From positions 1 through 64,000 of the forward strand of contig CAJTCR010000007.1 of the NCBI GenBank assembly GCA_910574915.1: a stretch of 64,000 nucleotides of DNA, given 5' to 3'. Shown piece after piece: positions 8,200-15,472 of this stretch. Below the pieces are notes generated by a model. It saw only the letters and a list, made by a program, of their open reading frames with translations. It was not told the DNA's origin and did no database searches. Source of the stretch: Eubacteriaceae bacterium (lineage in GTDB: Bacteria; Bacillota; Clostridia; Lachnospirales; Lachnospiraceae). How positions within the stretch are numbered: position 1 is the stretch's first letter; each line of letters begins with the position of its first letter. Made by a program: the position numbers and the translations under genes.

Positions 8200-9381
8200 C
8201 TAATGATGGAACAACCGAATACCAGTAAACGCCATAACCATCTGATGCGCGTTGCAGGCATCAATCACATCCTGGTCACGTTTGGAGCCGCCTGGCTGTG
8301 CCACGTATTTTACGCCGCTTCGAAACGCACGTTCAATATTGTCGCTGAACGGGAAAAATGCATCGGAGCCAAGTGTGACGTCTGCGTTCTGGCTCAGCCA
8401 TGCACGCTTTTCTTCTGCTGTAAATACAGGAGGCTTTACTTTAAACGTATGTTCCCATGCGCCGTCAGCAAGGACATCCATATAATCCTCACCGATATAC
8501 AGGTCAATCGCATTGTCGCGGTCTGCGCGCTTAATATCGTCACGGAACTGTAAATCCAGTACCTGCGGAGACTGGCGCAGGAACCAGTTGTCTGCTTTTG
8601 TGCCTGCAAGCCTGGTACAGTGAATACGCGACTGCTGTCCGGCGCCAATGCCGATTGCCTGTCCGCCTTTGACGTAGCAGACCGAGTTGGACTGGGTATA
8701 CTTTAATGTAATCATCGCAATCGCGAGGTCGATTTTTGCCGCTTCCGGCAGTTCTTTATTTTCCGTCACAATATTGCTGAAAAAGTCACTGTCAATCTTT
8801 AATTCGTTGCGCCCCTGCTCAAACGTAATGCCGAATACTTCCTTGCGTTCCACAGGTGCCGGCGTATAGGCAGGATCAATTTCAACCACATTGTAGGCAC
8901 CGCTCTTTTTGGTCTTTAAAATCTCAAGCGCTTTCGGTTCATAGCCTGGAGCAATCACGCCGTCAGACACCTCATGCTTGATAAATTCCGCCGTAGGCAC
9001 ATCACAGACGTCAGAAAGGGCAATAAAATCGCCAAACGAGGACATGCGGTCAGCGCCTCTTGCCCTGACATAAGCGCTTGCCAACGGCGAATAGTCGATC
9101 TCATAATCATTTGCCCAGTAAATACGGCGTTCTATCTCATTTAAAGGAAGCCCTACAGCAGCACCTGCTGGGGATACATGCTTAAAAGAGGTTGCGGCAG
9201 GCAGGTTTGTTGCCTTTTTTAATTCTGAAACAAGCTGCCAGCCATTGAAAGCATCCAGAAAATTGATATAGCCCGGCTTGCCGTTTAACACACGAATCGG
9301 CAGGCTGGTTTGGTCGTTCATAAAAATTTTGGAAGGTTTCTGGTTTGGGTTGCAGCCGTATTTTAATTCTAATTCCGTCAT
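8200..9381 (-). CDS. purH: AICAR transformylase, stand-alone (PurH C-terminal type)
   Basis: Phosphoribosylaminoimidazolecarboxamide formyltransferase, the penultimate step of IMP synthesis, using 10-formyl-THF. 393 residues: only the AICAR transformylase domain is present; the N-terminal IMP cyclohydrolase (MGS-like) domain of bifunctional PurH is absent. The start is ATG at 9379-9381 behind AAAGGAG; a longer in-frame start at 9501 would put the consensus promoter inside the gene. The catalytic Lys-His pair lies in TSFKHVSPAGAAVG (near residue 68). SNSVCYVKGGQAIGIGAGQQ and SDAFFPFSDNIERA are further family signatures. It is transcribed alone, and a foldback repeat lies just past its stop. 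A separate IMP cyclohydrolase must exist elsewhere. The late-pathway enzyme PurL is at 58181. Confidence 0.92.
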   Translation of the reverse strand: MTELELKYGCNPNQKPSKIFMNDQTSLPIRVLNGKPGYINFLDAFNGWQLVSELKKATNLPAATSFKHVSPAGAAVGLPLNEIERRIYWANDYEIDYSPLASAYVRARGADRMSSFGDFIALSDVCDVPTAEFIKHEVSDGVIAPGYEPKALEILKTKKSGAYNVVEIDPAYTPAPVERKEVFGITFEQGRNELKIDSDFFSNIVTENKELPEAAKIDLAIAMITLKYTQSNSVCYVKGGQAIGIGAGQQSRIHCTRLAGTKADNWFLRQSPQVLDLQFRDDIKRADRDNAIDLYIGEDYMDVLADGAWEHTFKVKPPVFTAEEKRAWLSQNADVTLGSDAFFPFSDNIERAFRSGVKYVAQPGGSKRDQDVIDACNAHQMVMAFTGIRLFHH

Positions 9382-9435
9382 GTTGGATTCTCCTTTTGTA
9401 TGCGGTTTCGATTGGTTGTATTGGTTATGCTTGAA

Positions 9436-9464
9436 ATTATAAAAGAGGAGACGGTGTTTGTCAA
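9436..9464 (-). promoter_or_regulatory. Consensus sigma-A promoter for the AICAR transformylase gene
   Basis: On the minus strand TTGACA (9459-9464) and TATAAT (9436-9441) are separated by exactly 17 bp, a perfect consensus. The start codon is ~50 nt downstream. I see no guanine or PRPP-type leader structure between. Confidence 0.9.
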
Positions 9465-9614
9465 TACAGCATTTTGATAAGCCTGCGGTAAATGCAAGCA
9501 AATAAAAAACACAGCGTTAGAGTCTATAGAAAACCGGGAAAATTTTATGAGAAATTCAGTTTTCAAAAGGAATTGTCCGATGTATAATAAGAGCAGTGGA
9601 AGAAGGTGATATTT

Positions 9615-10350
9615 TTGAATACAGTAGAGCAGGCACATAGGCAGGACTTAGAGCGTCTGAAGTCACTCCGATATATGGACGATGATTAAATCTGTTAGGA
9701 CACAAGAGCCGTTGAAGAATTTGCAAGGACGTTCGGCTGTTTTGGATGTTCATGCGACTGACAGCACCAACAAGGAATTTGATGTGGAAATTCAGAGGAA
9801 GGATGCAGGAGCGGGCGCAAAGAGGGCAAGGCATAACAGTAGTCTGTTGGATGCGCACATAGTAAAGTCCGGTGATGATACGGAGAATATTCCCGACAGC
9901 TATGTAATTTTCATAACAGAAAATGATGTAATGAAAGGGAACCAGCCGGTCTATCTGGTAGAGAGGTATGTCGCTATCGGTGAAAACAAGGTATTGTTCG
10001 ATGACGGTTCGCATATTCTATATGTTAATGGGAAATATAGGGCCAACGATAAAATCGGAAAGCTGATGCACGATTTTTCATGCACCAATCCTGATGATAT
10101 GAATTATGAAGCGCTTGCTAAAAAAGCACGTTATTTTAAGCAAGATGAGAAAGGAGTTGCGGCTATGTGTAAAATTATGGAAGATATGAGGAATGAGGCG
10201 GCACAACAGGCAGAACAAAATAAAGCAAAAAAAATGGCTATTCGTATGATTAAAGCAGGTAAAATGTCACTGGAAGATATAGCCGATTATACAGAATTAT
10301 CTCTTGATACGATAAAAGAATTATCTAACCAATCAATGCAGTTTATATAA
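9615..10350 (+). pseudogene. Rpn/PD-(D/E)XK transposase-like nuclease gene, internally deleted
   Basis: A gene of the Rpn (recombination-promoting nuclease) superfamily. The 5' end reads from TTG 9615, after AGAAGGTGAT, as NTVEQAHRQDLERLKSLRYMDDD, then stops at 9687-9689. The rest is in another frame from 9682: IKSVRTQEPLKNLQGRSAVL, then VLDVHATDS...FDVEIQRKD with the D and ExQ nuclease residues, and a C-terminal part ending SLDTIKELSNQSM. Family members normally have about 35-40 residues between these two blocks, so a deletion with a frameshift has removed them. The 222-residue downstream frame could still be translated, but without the usual N-terminal helices. A better-preserved relative is at 34556. 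Confidence 0.75.
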
Positions 10351-10395
10351 TCAGCAATTACAAAAAGATATTTTATGAAATCTATGCAAAAACAC

Positions 10396-10426
10396 TTGCT
10401 TGTGACGTAATGTAATAAGGTATATT
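10396..10426 (+). promoter_or_regulatory. MerR-type promoter with 19-bp spacer and no intact target gene
   Basis: TTGCTT (10396-10401) and TATATT (10421-10426) are 19 bp apart, the over-long spacing typical of MerR-activated promoters. The spacer region carries an imperfect dyad (CTTGTGACGTA facing AATGTAATAAG). No MerR gene and no recognisable target open frame follow; a terminator-like hairpin lies 85 bp downstream. Probably a remnant left behind after deletion. Confidence 0.4.
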
Positions 10427-10510
10427 ATCAAGCTTCCCTTCCTTGAATTCCTACAGATGCACTTTAGAGGTACGACGACTTCTTGATCCTATCCTGGCTA
10501 AACGTATAGC

Positions 10511-10552
10511 AGGCTTTTGAGAATTCCCCCAAAAGCCTAATTGCAGTTTTTT
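10511..10552 (+). terminator. Rho-independent terminator
   Basis: AGGCTTTTG pairs with CAAAAGCCT (9 bp, ~10-nt loop), followed after ten bases by six T residues. It closes off the MerR-type promoter remnant and separates it from the toxin locus downstream. Confidence 0.5.
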
Positions 10553-10562
10553 AAAGATATTA

Positions 10563-10591
10563 TTGTGAAGCGTCAAATGATGTGTTATAAT
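10563..10591 (+). promoter_or_regulatory. Promoter of the 37-aa toxin mRNA
   Basis: TTGTGA (10563-10568), a 17-bp spacer and TATAAT (10586-10591), preceded by TG as an extended -10. It gives a ~58-nt leader that begins with a GCAACC...GTTGACC stem-loop. Confidence 0.75.
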
Positions 10592-10655
10592 TTCAAAAGA
10601 GCAACCGTGTTACAGGGTGCGTTGACCTCATTCTAAAGAGAATGGGGGTGATGCT

Positions 10656-10769
10656 ATGAAAAAGAGAAAATACAAGAAACAAAAGATACATATTTCTCTT
10701 ATGGAGTTGCTGACATTTGGCATATTCCTTTTAGCATTACTTACATTCGTGTTTACGTTTTGTAAGTAG
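10656..10769 (+). CDS. Small hydrophobic type I toxin (holin-like toxin family)
   Basis: 37-residue peptide: a basic N-terminus (KKRKYKKQK), then one hydrophobic helix with the family core MELLTFGIFLLALLTFVF, ending CK. This matches the putative holin-like toxins (Hol_Tox) of Firmicutes in length, charge pattern and the FGxFxxALLT motif. ATG 10656 follows GGGGGTG. The transcript has its own promoter and faces a convergent, antisense transcript from 10879-10907 that overlaps its 3' end; both appear to end at the shared hairpin 10786-10816. Expected role: membrane-inserting toxin silenced by the antisense RNA. It is surrounded by gene remnants, consistent with mobility. Toxicity is not shown by sequence. 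Confidence 0.75.
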   Translation: MKKRKYKKQKIHISLMELLTFGIFLLALLTFVFTFCK

Positions 10770-10780
10770 TTATACATAGC

Positions 10781-10872
10781 AAAAACCACCCTGATACTTT
10801 GGACGGTTAAGGGTGGCTTCGCTATCTTTTATCAAACGGTCAACCCCTTGTAGGCGGTTGCTTTATCTTTGT
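10781..10872 (-). ncRNA. Predicted antisense antitoxin RNA of the holin-like toxin
   Basis: Minus-strand transcript of ~90 nt from the promoter at 10879-10907 to a hairpin CCACCCT/AGGGTGG (10786-10816) followed on this strand by five T residues. Its 5' part folds as GCAACC...GGTTGACC, a stem-loop homologous to the one at the 5' end of the toxin mRNA (the two form an inverted repeat in the DNA). The convergent layout with a common terminator is that of type I toxin loci. The ends are predicted, not mapped. Confidence 0.6.
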
Positions 10873-10878
10873 TTCTAT

Positions 10879-10907
10879 AATATAACACATCTTAGTTTTA
10901 ATTGCAA
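10879..10907 (-). promoter_or_regulatory. Promoter of the antisense antitoxin RNA
   Basis: On the minus strand TTGCAA (10902-10907), 17 bp, TATATT (10879-10884), again with TG before the -10. It faces the toxin promoter. Confidence 0.65.
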
Positions 10908-10939
10908 TAGCTTTTTCAGTCTTCGATTTACAATCATGA

Positions 10940-11088
10940 CATTACCCCGCAATCTTACCAGAGTTATCTCTTGGAACGCACATTGTGCTGAATGGTTTGG
11001 ATTTTTGCGTACAAAAGGGAGAGATTTTTGCTCTGCACTGCGTAAATGGTGCAGGAAAAACCACATCTTTTGAATGTATGGATGGGTT
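10940..11088 (+). pseudogene. ABC transporter ATPase fragment (Walker A region only)
   Basis: One frame reads GTHIVLNGLDFCVQKGEIFA then VNGAGKTTSFECMDGL, an unmistakable ABC ATPase N-terminus with Walker A (GAGKTT). It is open only from after a TGA near 10937 and ends exactly where the 146-bp repeat starts at 11089. No later ATPase motif (signature, Walker B) is found beyond the repeat. Only ~50 codons survive, so it is dead. Confidence 0.8.
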
Positions 11089-11234
11089 AGCCCACAAAAC
11101 AAACGCTTGCCACAATCTATATTTTCTGTTATAAAAATCCATACACGAACATTGATAACTGTATATAGGCAGTTGCGCCGAGAAATGATCATGCGAAAAC
11201 CAAGCTTTCCTTCGGCGCGTAAAATATACAAGGT
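11089..11234 (+). repeat. 146-bp repeat family B, copy 2
   Basis: Second copy of the repeat at 7653-7798, same orientation and same length. It terminates an ABC ATPase fragment on its left. The stem GCGCCGA/TCGGCGC differs from copy 1 at one position on each arm, keeping the pairing. A frame on the minus strand is open through most of both copies but has no ribosome binding site, so I treat the element as non-coding. The next ~190 bp holds only a 41-codon open frame (ATG 11280) of unknown nature. Confidence 0.85.
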
Positions 11235-11426
11235 ACGAATGTATGATATAAATCGTGATAGGGCAGGGACTATATAACCATGCGCGATTATAACATACAG
11301 TCTGCGGGGAGAAATGTAACTGGAAAATCCATTGCGCCAATTCTTGCATTGGGATTGGGAGATACCCGTTCCTATGATCATCAGGTTTATCCAAAAGAAG
11401 AGTGACATTTGATTTTATTTTTCAAG

Positions 11427-11686
11427 ATACCTCTAAAGTAGACAGATTAAATATAAAAATCTGTTACTTTGGAGGTATTTTTCGTGCCAAGATCAAAACA
11501 CTCACCCGAATTCAGAGCCAGGGTATCACAAGAATATATGGACGGGACAGGTTCTGTCATAAAAAGAACAGAACTTATTCTAAAGAATTCAAAATAAAAT
11601 GCGTAGAAGCAGTCATGAATGGTGAAGGTTCCGTTGATGACATCATTGCCAGATATGGAATATTTCGGGTTTCGGGAATAGGATAA
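11427..11686 (+). mobile_element. Truncated IS3-family insertion sequence (5' end and broken orfA)
   Basis: It begins with a strong hairpin at 11427-11478 (ATACCTCTAAAGTAGACAG facing its near-complement). A GTG at 11484 opens PRSKHSPEFRARVSQEYMDG, then a frameshift leads to NRTYSKEFKIKCVEAVMNGE and SVDDIIARYGI, the helix-turn-helix sequence of IS3-type OrfA. The frame ends at 11686 with unrelated residues, and no OrfB/DDE part follows. The element is a dead 5' remnant. Confidence 0.7.
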
Positions 11687-11709
11687 GAACCAAAAGATAA
11701 GATCTTATA

Positions 11710-12001
11710 CATAACATTTTACAGCAAAATGTTATCTTCAAGTATTCTATACTAATTTCTCAATATTTGCAATACAAAGAATTAATTTGTCACTAATTTC
11801 CATTTTTTTCGTCTTATAAGAAGTAAATATTAGATAAATGTAACAAAACACCGGACGTTCCGATGATGTTTATCATTGTAAAAAAACGCTGCCTTTTATC
11901 TGCACTGCTTGGGCGGTGTTTTTTGTAATTCCTTATTTTATCAGACTTTCAGCCGAACAGTAACTTTTAAAAAGGATAACATTTTGCTGTAAAATGTTAT
12001 G
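11710..12001. repeat. Region bounded by perfect 27-bp inverted repeats, each itself a palindrome
   Basis: The 27-mer at 11710-11736 is the exact reverse complement of 11975-12001. Each contains ATAACATTTT and AAAATGTTAT separated by five bases, so each is also a palindrome. Flanks extend the similarity (CTTAT before the left copy; AAG after the right). The 238-bp interior is AT-rich and non-coding with one strong hairpin. Two readings: terminal repeats of a small mobile element, or paired operators for the XRE regulator starting at 12061, 60 bp from the right copy. Confidence 0.75.
11881..11924. terminator. Hairpin with A-run and T-run arms, likely bidirectional terminator
   Basis: AAAAAACGCTGCC (11881-11893) pairs over 13 positions, with two G-T wobbles, to GGCGGTGTTTTTT (11912-11924). 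Either strand gives a stem running into a U-tract. It insulates the glycan cluster from the remnants upstream. Confidence 0.65.
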
Positions 12002-12060
12002 TTTTAAGAACAATAAAGGAATATGCATGACAGGAAAGTGAAAGCCAGATGGAGGGAATC

Positions 12061-12414
12061 ATGAAGGAATTAGATTATGGCAGGATTGGCGAGAGGATTC
12101 GCCAGGTTCGTAAAGCCAGAGGCTGGTCACAGGATATCCTTGCGAAAAAATGCGGGATCAGTATGTCGTTTCTTGGCCATATTGAGCGGGGAACCAGGAT
12201 TATGAGCATAGAGACTTTTGTAAATATCTGCAAGGCACTGGATACAGGGGCGGATGAGCTGCTCTTTGGAGTCGCAGGCACGTCGGATTCCGTGCTGGAG
12301 CTGTGGGAGCCTTCGCAGAAAGCAAAGAAGCAGGCGGGTACCGGGGAATCGGACAGTTATTCCATGTATGTCAGAATTATGAAGTCTGTGGCAGAGATTA
12401 TGAATGAAACGTAA
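12061..12414 (+). CDS. XRE-family transcriptional regulator heading the glycan cluster
   Basis: DNA-binding protein of 117 residues. ATG 12061 follows GGAGGG (12051-12056). The helix-turn-helix covers about residues 6-65: IGERIRQVRKARGWSQDILA, KKCGISMSFLGHIERGTRI and TFVNICKALDTGADELLFG. The remaining ~50 residues (linker with KKAKKQ-like charge, then YSMYVRIMKSVAEIMNE) have no motif I know. The stop overlaps the start of the first glycosyltransferase by 11 nt, so the regulator is co-translated with the cluster. The palindromes ATAACATTTT-N5-AAAATGTTAT upstream are natural operator candidates, suggesting autoregulation; that is inference. Confidence 0.85.
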   Translation: MKELDYGRIGERIRQVRKARGWSQDILAKKCGISMSFLGHIERGTRIMSIETFVNICKALDTGADELLFGVAGTSDSVLELWEPSQKAKKQAGTGESDSYSMYVRIMKSVAEIMNET

Positions 12415-14605
12415 AAAAGTACTGCTTCTGGCGTCGGTTGCTTCGATGATCGATCAGTTTAATATGCCGAATATCCGGCTTTTGCTTCGAATGGGCTTAG
12501 AGGTACATGTGGCGTGTAACTTTGAGAGAGGAAATACATGTGATATGCGCCGCGTCTGCAAGCTGAAAAAGGCGTTGGACGCACTGGGGGTAGTCTGGCA
12601 TCAGTGGGATTGTCCGAGGAAGCTTTGGGATGTGCGCAGTTTTGTACAGGCATACCGGCAGCTACGTCAGCTTATAGAGAAGCATCCGTATGCATGGATG
12701 CACTGCCATTCTCCGATTGGAGGGGCGTTGGCAAGGCTTGTCAGTCATCAAAAGGATATCCCGGTACTGTATACAGCGCATGGATTTCATTTTTATAAGG
12801 GAGCGCCGTTTCATAGATGGCTGCTGTATTATCCGGTGGAAAAGCTGCTTTCTTATTGGACGGACGGATTGATTACGCTGAATGGTGAGGATGATAAGCT
12901 GGCAAAGCAAAGGCTTGGCGCAGGGATGGTCTGCCGGATTCCTGGCGTTGGCATTGATGTCAATCGTTTTCGGGGCATGGACAGAGAAAACGAATATTCA
13001 CGTGAGAGGCAGATATTTCGGGAAACGTATCAGATTCCACAGGATGCGGTTATGCTGCTGTCGGTCGGGGAGCTTAGCAGGCGTAAAAATCATATACAGG
13101 TGGTCCGGGCGCTTGCGGGGATTTCTGGCCAAAATGTGTATTATCTGGTCTGCGGGCAGGGCAGCAGCCGGGATAAGCTGCTTCGCACCGCTAAAAAGCT
13201 GGGGATAGAAAAACGAGTGCGTCTGGTGGGATTTTTGGAACAGGTACAGTTAGCTTATGAAAGCGCGGATATTTTTGTGTTTCCGTCCTTGCAGGAAGGT
13301 ATGCCTGCGGCGCTTATGGAGGCAATGGCAGCAGGACTGCCGTGCGTGGTATCGGATATCAGAGGGAACCGGGAGCTGGTCTGTAAAAAAGGCGGCGGCA
13401 GATTTCCGGCAGCAGGCGGGGCGTTCTTTCCAAATGTGCGTGGCAAGCAGGCTGAACAGATCTTGCAAAAGTGCTTAAAGGAGCTGATTTTAAACCCGCA
13501 GCACCGCGTACAATGTGGACGGTTTAATCAGGAAAAAATAAAAGCATATGATCTTTCGATTGTGGAAATGTATATGGAGCATATTTATAAGCGGTTTAAT
13601 AAACAGGCAGGAAAAAAACAAAAAAACAGCATGTGCAGGCAGAGGGAAAATGCACCGGAAGTCAGCGTGATTATGGCTGTGTACAATGCGAAGCATTTAA
13701 AGGCAGCGGTAGATTCCATCCGCTGTCAGACGTATCAGGGATGGGAGCTTATTATTTGCGACGACGGATCGAAGGATGGTACCTGGGAGATGCTGCAAGG
13801 CATTGCGAAAGCTGACAAACGCATCCGTATGATCCGGCATACCAAAAACCGCAAAGCAGGAGCAGCACGCAATTCTTGCCTTAAGCTGGCGCGCGGGCAT
13901 TATATTGCGGTGATGGATGCGGATGATCTTTCATCGCCTTACAGGCTGGAAAAACAGCTACGTTTTTTAAAGAGCCATCCGGGTTATGCGTTTGCAGGAA
14001 CGGGAGGGGAATTTTTTGTAAAAAATTCTGGAGACGATGGAGAACGCTACTGGTTTTGCGCAGTGCCGGGTGCTGAGGATTTTTTGTTTTCTCTGCCGTA
14101 TGTCCATGCATCTGTCATGTTTCGCAGGGAGGCGCTGTATAGGGTTCGTGGTTATGACGCTTCTTTTCATGCAGTGCGGTCGGAAGATTACGATTTGCTG
14201 CTGCGGCTTTGTGCGTCAGGCTGCCAGGGGGCGAACCTAGAGGAAGTGCTTTATTATATCCGCAGAGACAAGCAGCAATACCAAAGGCGCAAATACCGTT
14301 ACCGCTTTTTGGAAGCATATGTCAAATACCAGGGATTTTTAAGGCTTGGCATGATGCCGAAAGGACTGGTTTTTGCGATAAAGCCTTTGGTGGCAGGAAT
14401 GCTTCCCTGGCGGCTTGCGGCGGTAATGCAGAAACAGTATTACAAATATAAAAACGGGAATGCGCAAAAAAATGCAGAAGGGAGCCGCGGTGGTTACAAT
14501 CGGGATTGTCGTACTGAATTATCAGACCTGGGAACTGAGCCTTCGCTGTATGGAGAGCGTTCAAAAGGCGTGCGGAGCGTTTCGCTGGCGGATTTATCTG
14601 GTTGA
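12404..14605 (+). CDS. Two-domain glycosyltransferase, GT4 + GT2
   Basis: 733-residue fusion. Residues 1-400 are a GT4 (GT-B fold) enzyme: KVLLLASVASMIDQFNMPNI start, TAHGFHFYKG, SVGELSRRKNHIQVVRAL and the Ex7E motif in LQEGMPAALMEAMAAGLPCV. Residues ~415-640 are a GT2 (GT-A) domain: VSVIMAVYNAKHLKAAVDSI, IICDDGSKDGTW and VMDADDLSSPYRLEKQL with the metal-binding DxD-type acid residues. It probably adds two sugars in succession to the polymer in the cytoplasm. ATG 12404 overlaps the regulator stop. The last ~40 codons run out of frame across the beginning of the next gene, so the true protein end may once have been nearer 14490. Confidence 0.85.
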   Translation: MKRKKVLLLASVASMIDQFNMPNIRLLLRMGLEVHVACNFERGNTCDMRRVCKLKKALDALGVVWHQWDCPRKLWDVRSFVQAYRQLRQLIEKHPYAWMHCHSPIGGALARLVSHQKDIPVLYTAHGFHFYKGAPFHRWLLYYPVEKLLSYWTDGLITLNGEDDKLAKQRLGAGMVCRIPGVGIDVNRFRGMDRENEYSRERQIFRETYQIPQDAVMLLSVGELSRRKNHIQVVRALAGISGQNVYYLVCGQGSSRDKLLRTAKKLGIEKRVRLVGFLEQVQLAYESADIFVFPSLQEGMPAALMEAMAAGLPCVVSDIRGNRELVCKKGGGRFPAAGGAFFPNVRGKQAEQILQKCLKELILNPQHRVQCGRFNQEKIKAYDLSIVEMYMEHIYKRFNKQAGKKQKNSMCRQRENAPEVSVIMAVYNAKHLKAAVDSIRCQTYQGWELIICDDGSKDGTWEMLQGIAKADKRIRMIRHTKNRKAGAARNSCLKLARGHYIAVMDADDLSSPYRLEKQLRFLKSHPGYAFAGTGGEFFVKNSGDDGERYWFCAVPGAEDFLFSLPYVHASVMFRREALYRVRGYDASFHAVRSEDYDLLLRLCASGCQGANLEEVLYYIRRDKQQYQRRKYRYRFLEAYVKYQGFLRLGMMPKGLVFAIKPLVAGMLPWRLAAVMQKQYYKYKNGNAQKNAEGSRGGYNRDCRTELSDLGTEPSLYGERSKGVRSVSLADLSG

Positions 14606-15443
14606 CAATGCCTCAAAACGCGCGATGCCGTCAAAGATGCAATGCTTTCTTACGAAGGAGGGCACACGCGCCTGTTTTCTTAAAGCGGATGAAAACCGTG
14701 GATACGCGTCAGGAAATAACTTAGGAATCGCACGTGCGTTAGAAGATGGATGCGGCGTGATCGTGGTTGCCAATAACGATATTGTATTTAAAAGCGGGGC
14801 GATTGAGGCGATGGCGGTATGCCTGCTGCGCCATCCAAAGGCAGGGATTGTCGGGCCGATGGTTGTAGGCAGGGACGGAAGCATTCAGCAAAGCTGCTGT
14901 TCGATGCGCACCGGGATGTGGGAAATATTTCAAATTTATACGGTGGCAAAAAAAATGTTTCCAAGGAAGCGGGCGGTATATTACTGCCAGAACCGGAATC
15001 CTTACAAGCGTGCCTATGTGTATCATGTTTCCGGCTGCTGTTTTGCGATGTCTGCCGCATGTGCAAAAGCGGTGACGCCGCTGGATGAAGGGACGATGCT
15101 GTATGGTGAGGAACTGATTTTAGGGCTTACGATGGAACGGCTTGGATACCGCACGATTTACGAGCCGCAAAGTGTGGTGATGCACTGGCATGGGGCGACA
15201 GCCGGCAGGCTTGCGCCGCTGATGTATCAATGCATCAGCCAGAGCGAGCTGTATTACTGCGGGAAATACTTAAAAGCTGCAAGGTGGCAGCTATGGGTAC
15301 TGTATCAGTATCGGCGGTGCCTGTACCTGCTGCGTTGTATGAAAAGCCGTGAGCTTGCACGCAGCCGCAGCACCTTTCTGGCAGAAACGAAAAAGTCATA
15401 CCAGCAGGCACGAAACGATAGAAAGCAAAAAAATAGAACATAA
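14490..15443 (+). CDS. Glycosyltransferase family 2
   Basis: GT-A fold transferase of ~317 residues for the surface glycan. The domain starts at once: TIGIVVLNYQTWELSLRCM, then IYLVDNASKR, NRGYASGNNLGIARAL and the acidic NND motif in VVANNDIVFKSGAIEAM; MLYGEELILGLTMERLGYR marks the acceptor-side region. The pattern resembles rhamnosyltransferase-type GT2 enzymes. GTG 14490 is preferred because AGAAGGGAG stands before it; ATG 14460 or 14472 are in frame but weaker. It overlaps the previous gene by 116 nt in a different frame. The C-terminus is basic (KSYQQARNDRKQKNRT). Donor and acceptor are not readable. Confidence 0.85.
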   Translation: MVTIGIVVLNYQTWELSLRCMESVQKACGAFRWRIYLVDNASKRAMPSKMQCFLTKEGTRACFLKADENRGYASGNNLGIARALEDGCGVIVVANNDIVFKSGAIEAMAVCLLRHPKAGIVGPMVVGRDGSIQQSCCSMRTGMWEIFQIYTVAKKMFPRKRAVYYCQNRNPYKRAYVYHVSGCCFAMSAACAKAVTPLDEGTMLYGEELILGLTMERLGYRTIYEPQSVVMHWHGATAGRLAPLMYQCISQSELYYCGKYLKAARWQLWVLYQYRRCLYLLRCMKSRELARSRSTFLAETKKSYQQARNDRKQKNRT

Positions 15444-15472
15444 AAAATAAATTAAGGAAATGTTTTTGAAAG

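Noticed and set aside
9382-9501. 40-codon N-terminal extension of the AICAR transformylase
   Set aside because: The extension would contain the perfect TTGACA-17-TATAAT promoter, and the downstream ATG has AAAGGAG and starts at the domain border.
10875-11408. 177-codon minus-strand frame across repeat B copy 2
   Set aside because: A similar frame crosses copy 1, but neither has a ribosome site, and the frames run into unrelated flanking sequence; repeat treated as non-coding.
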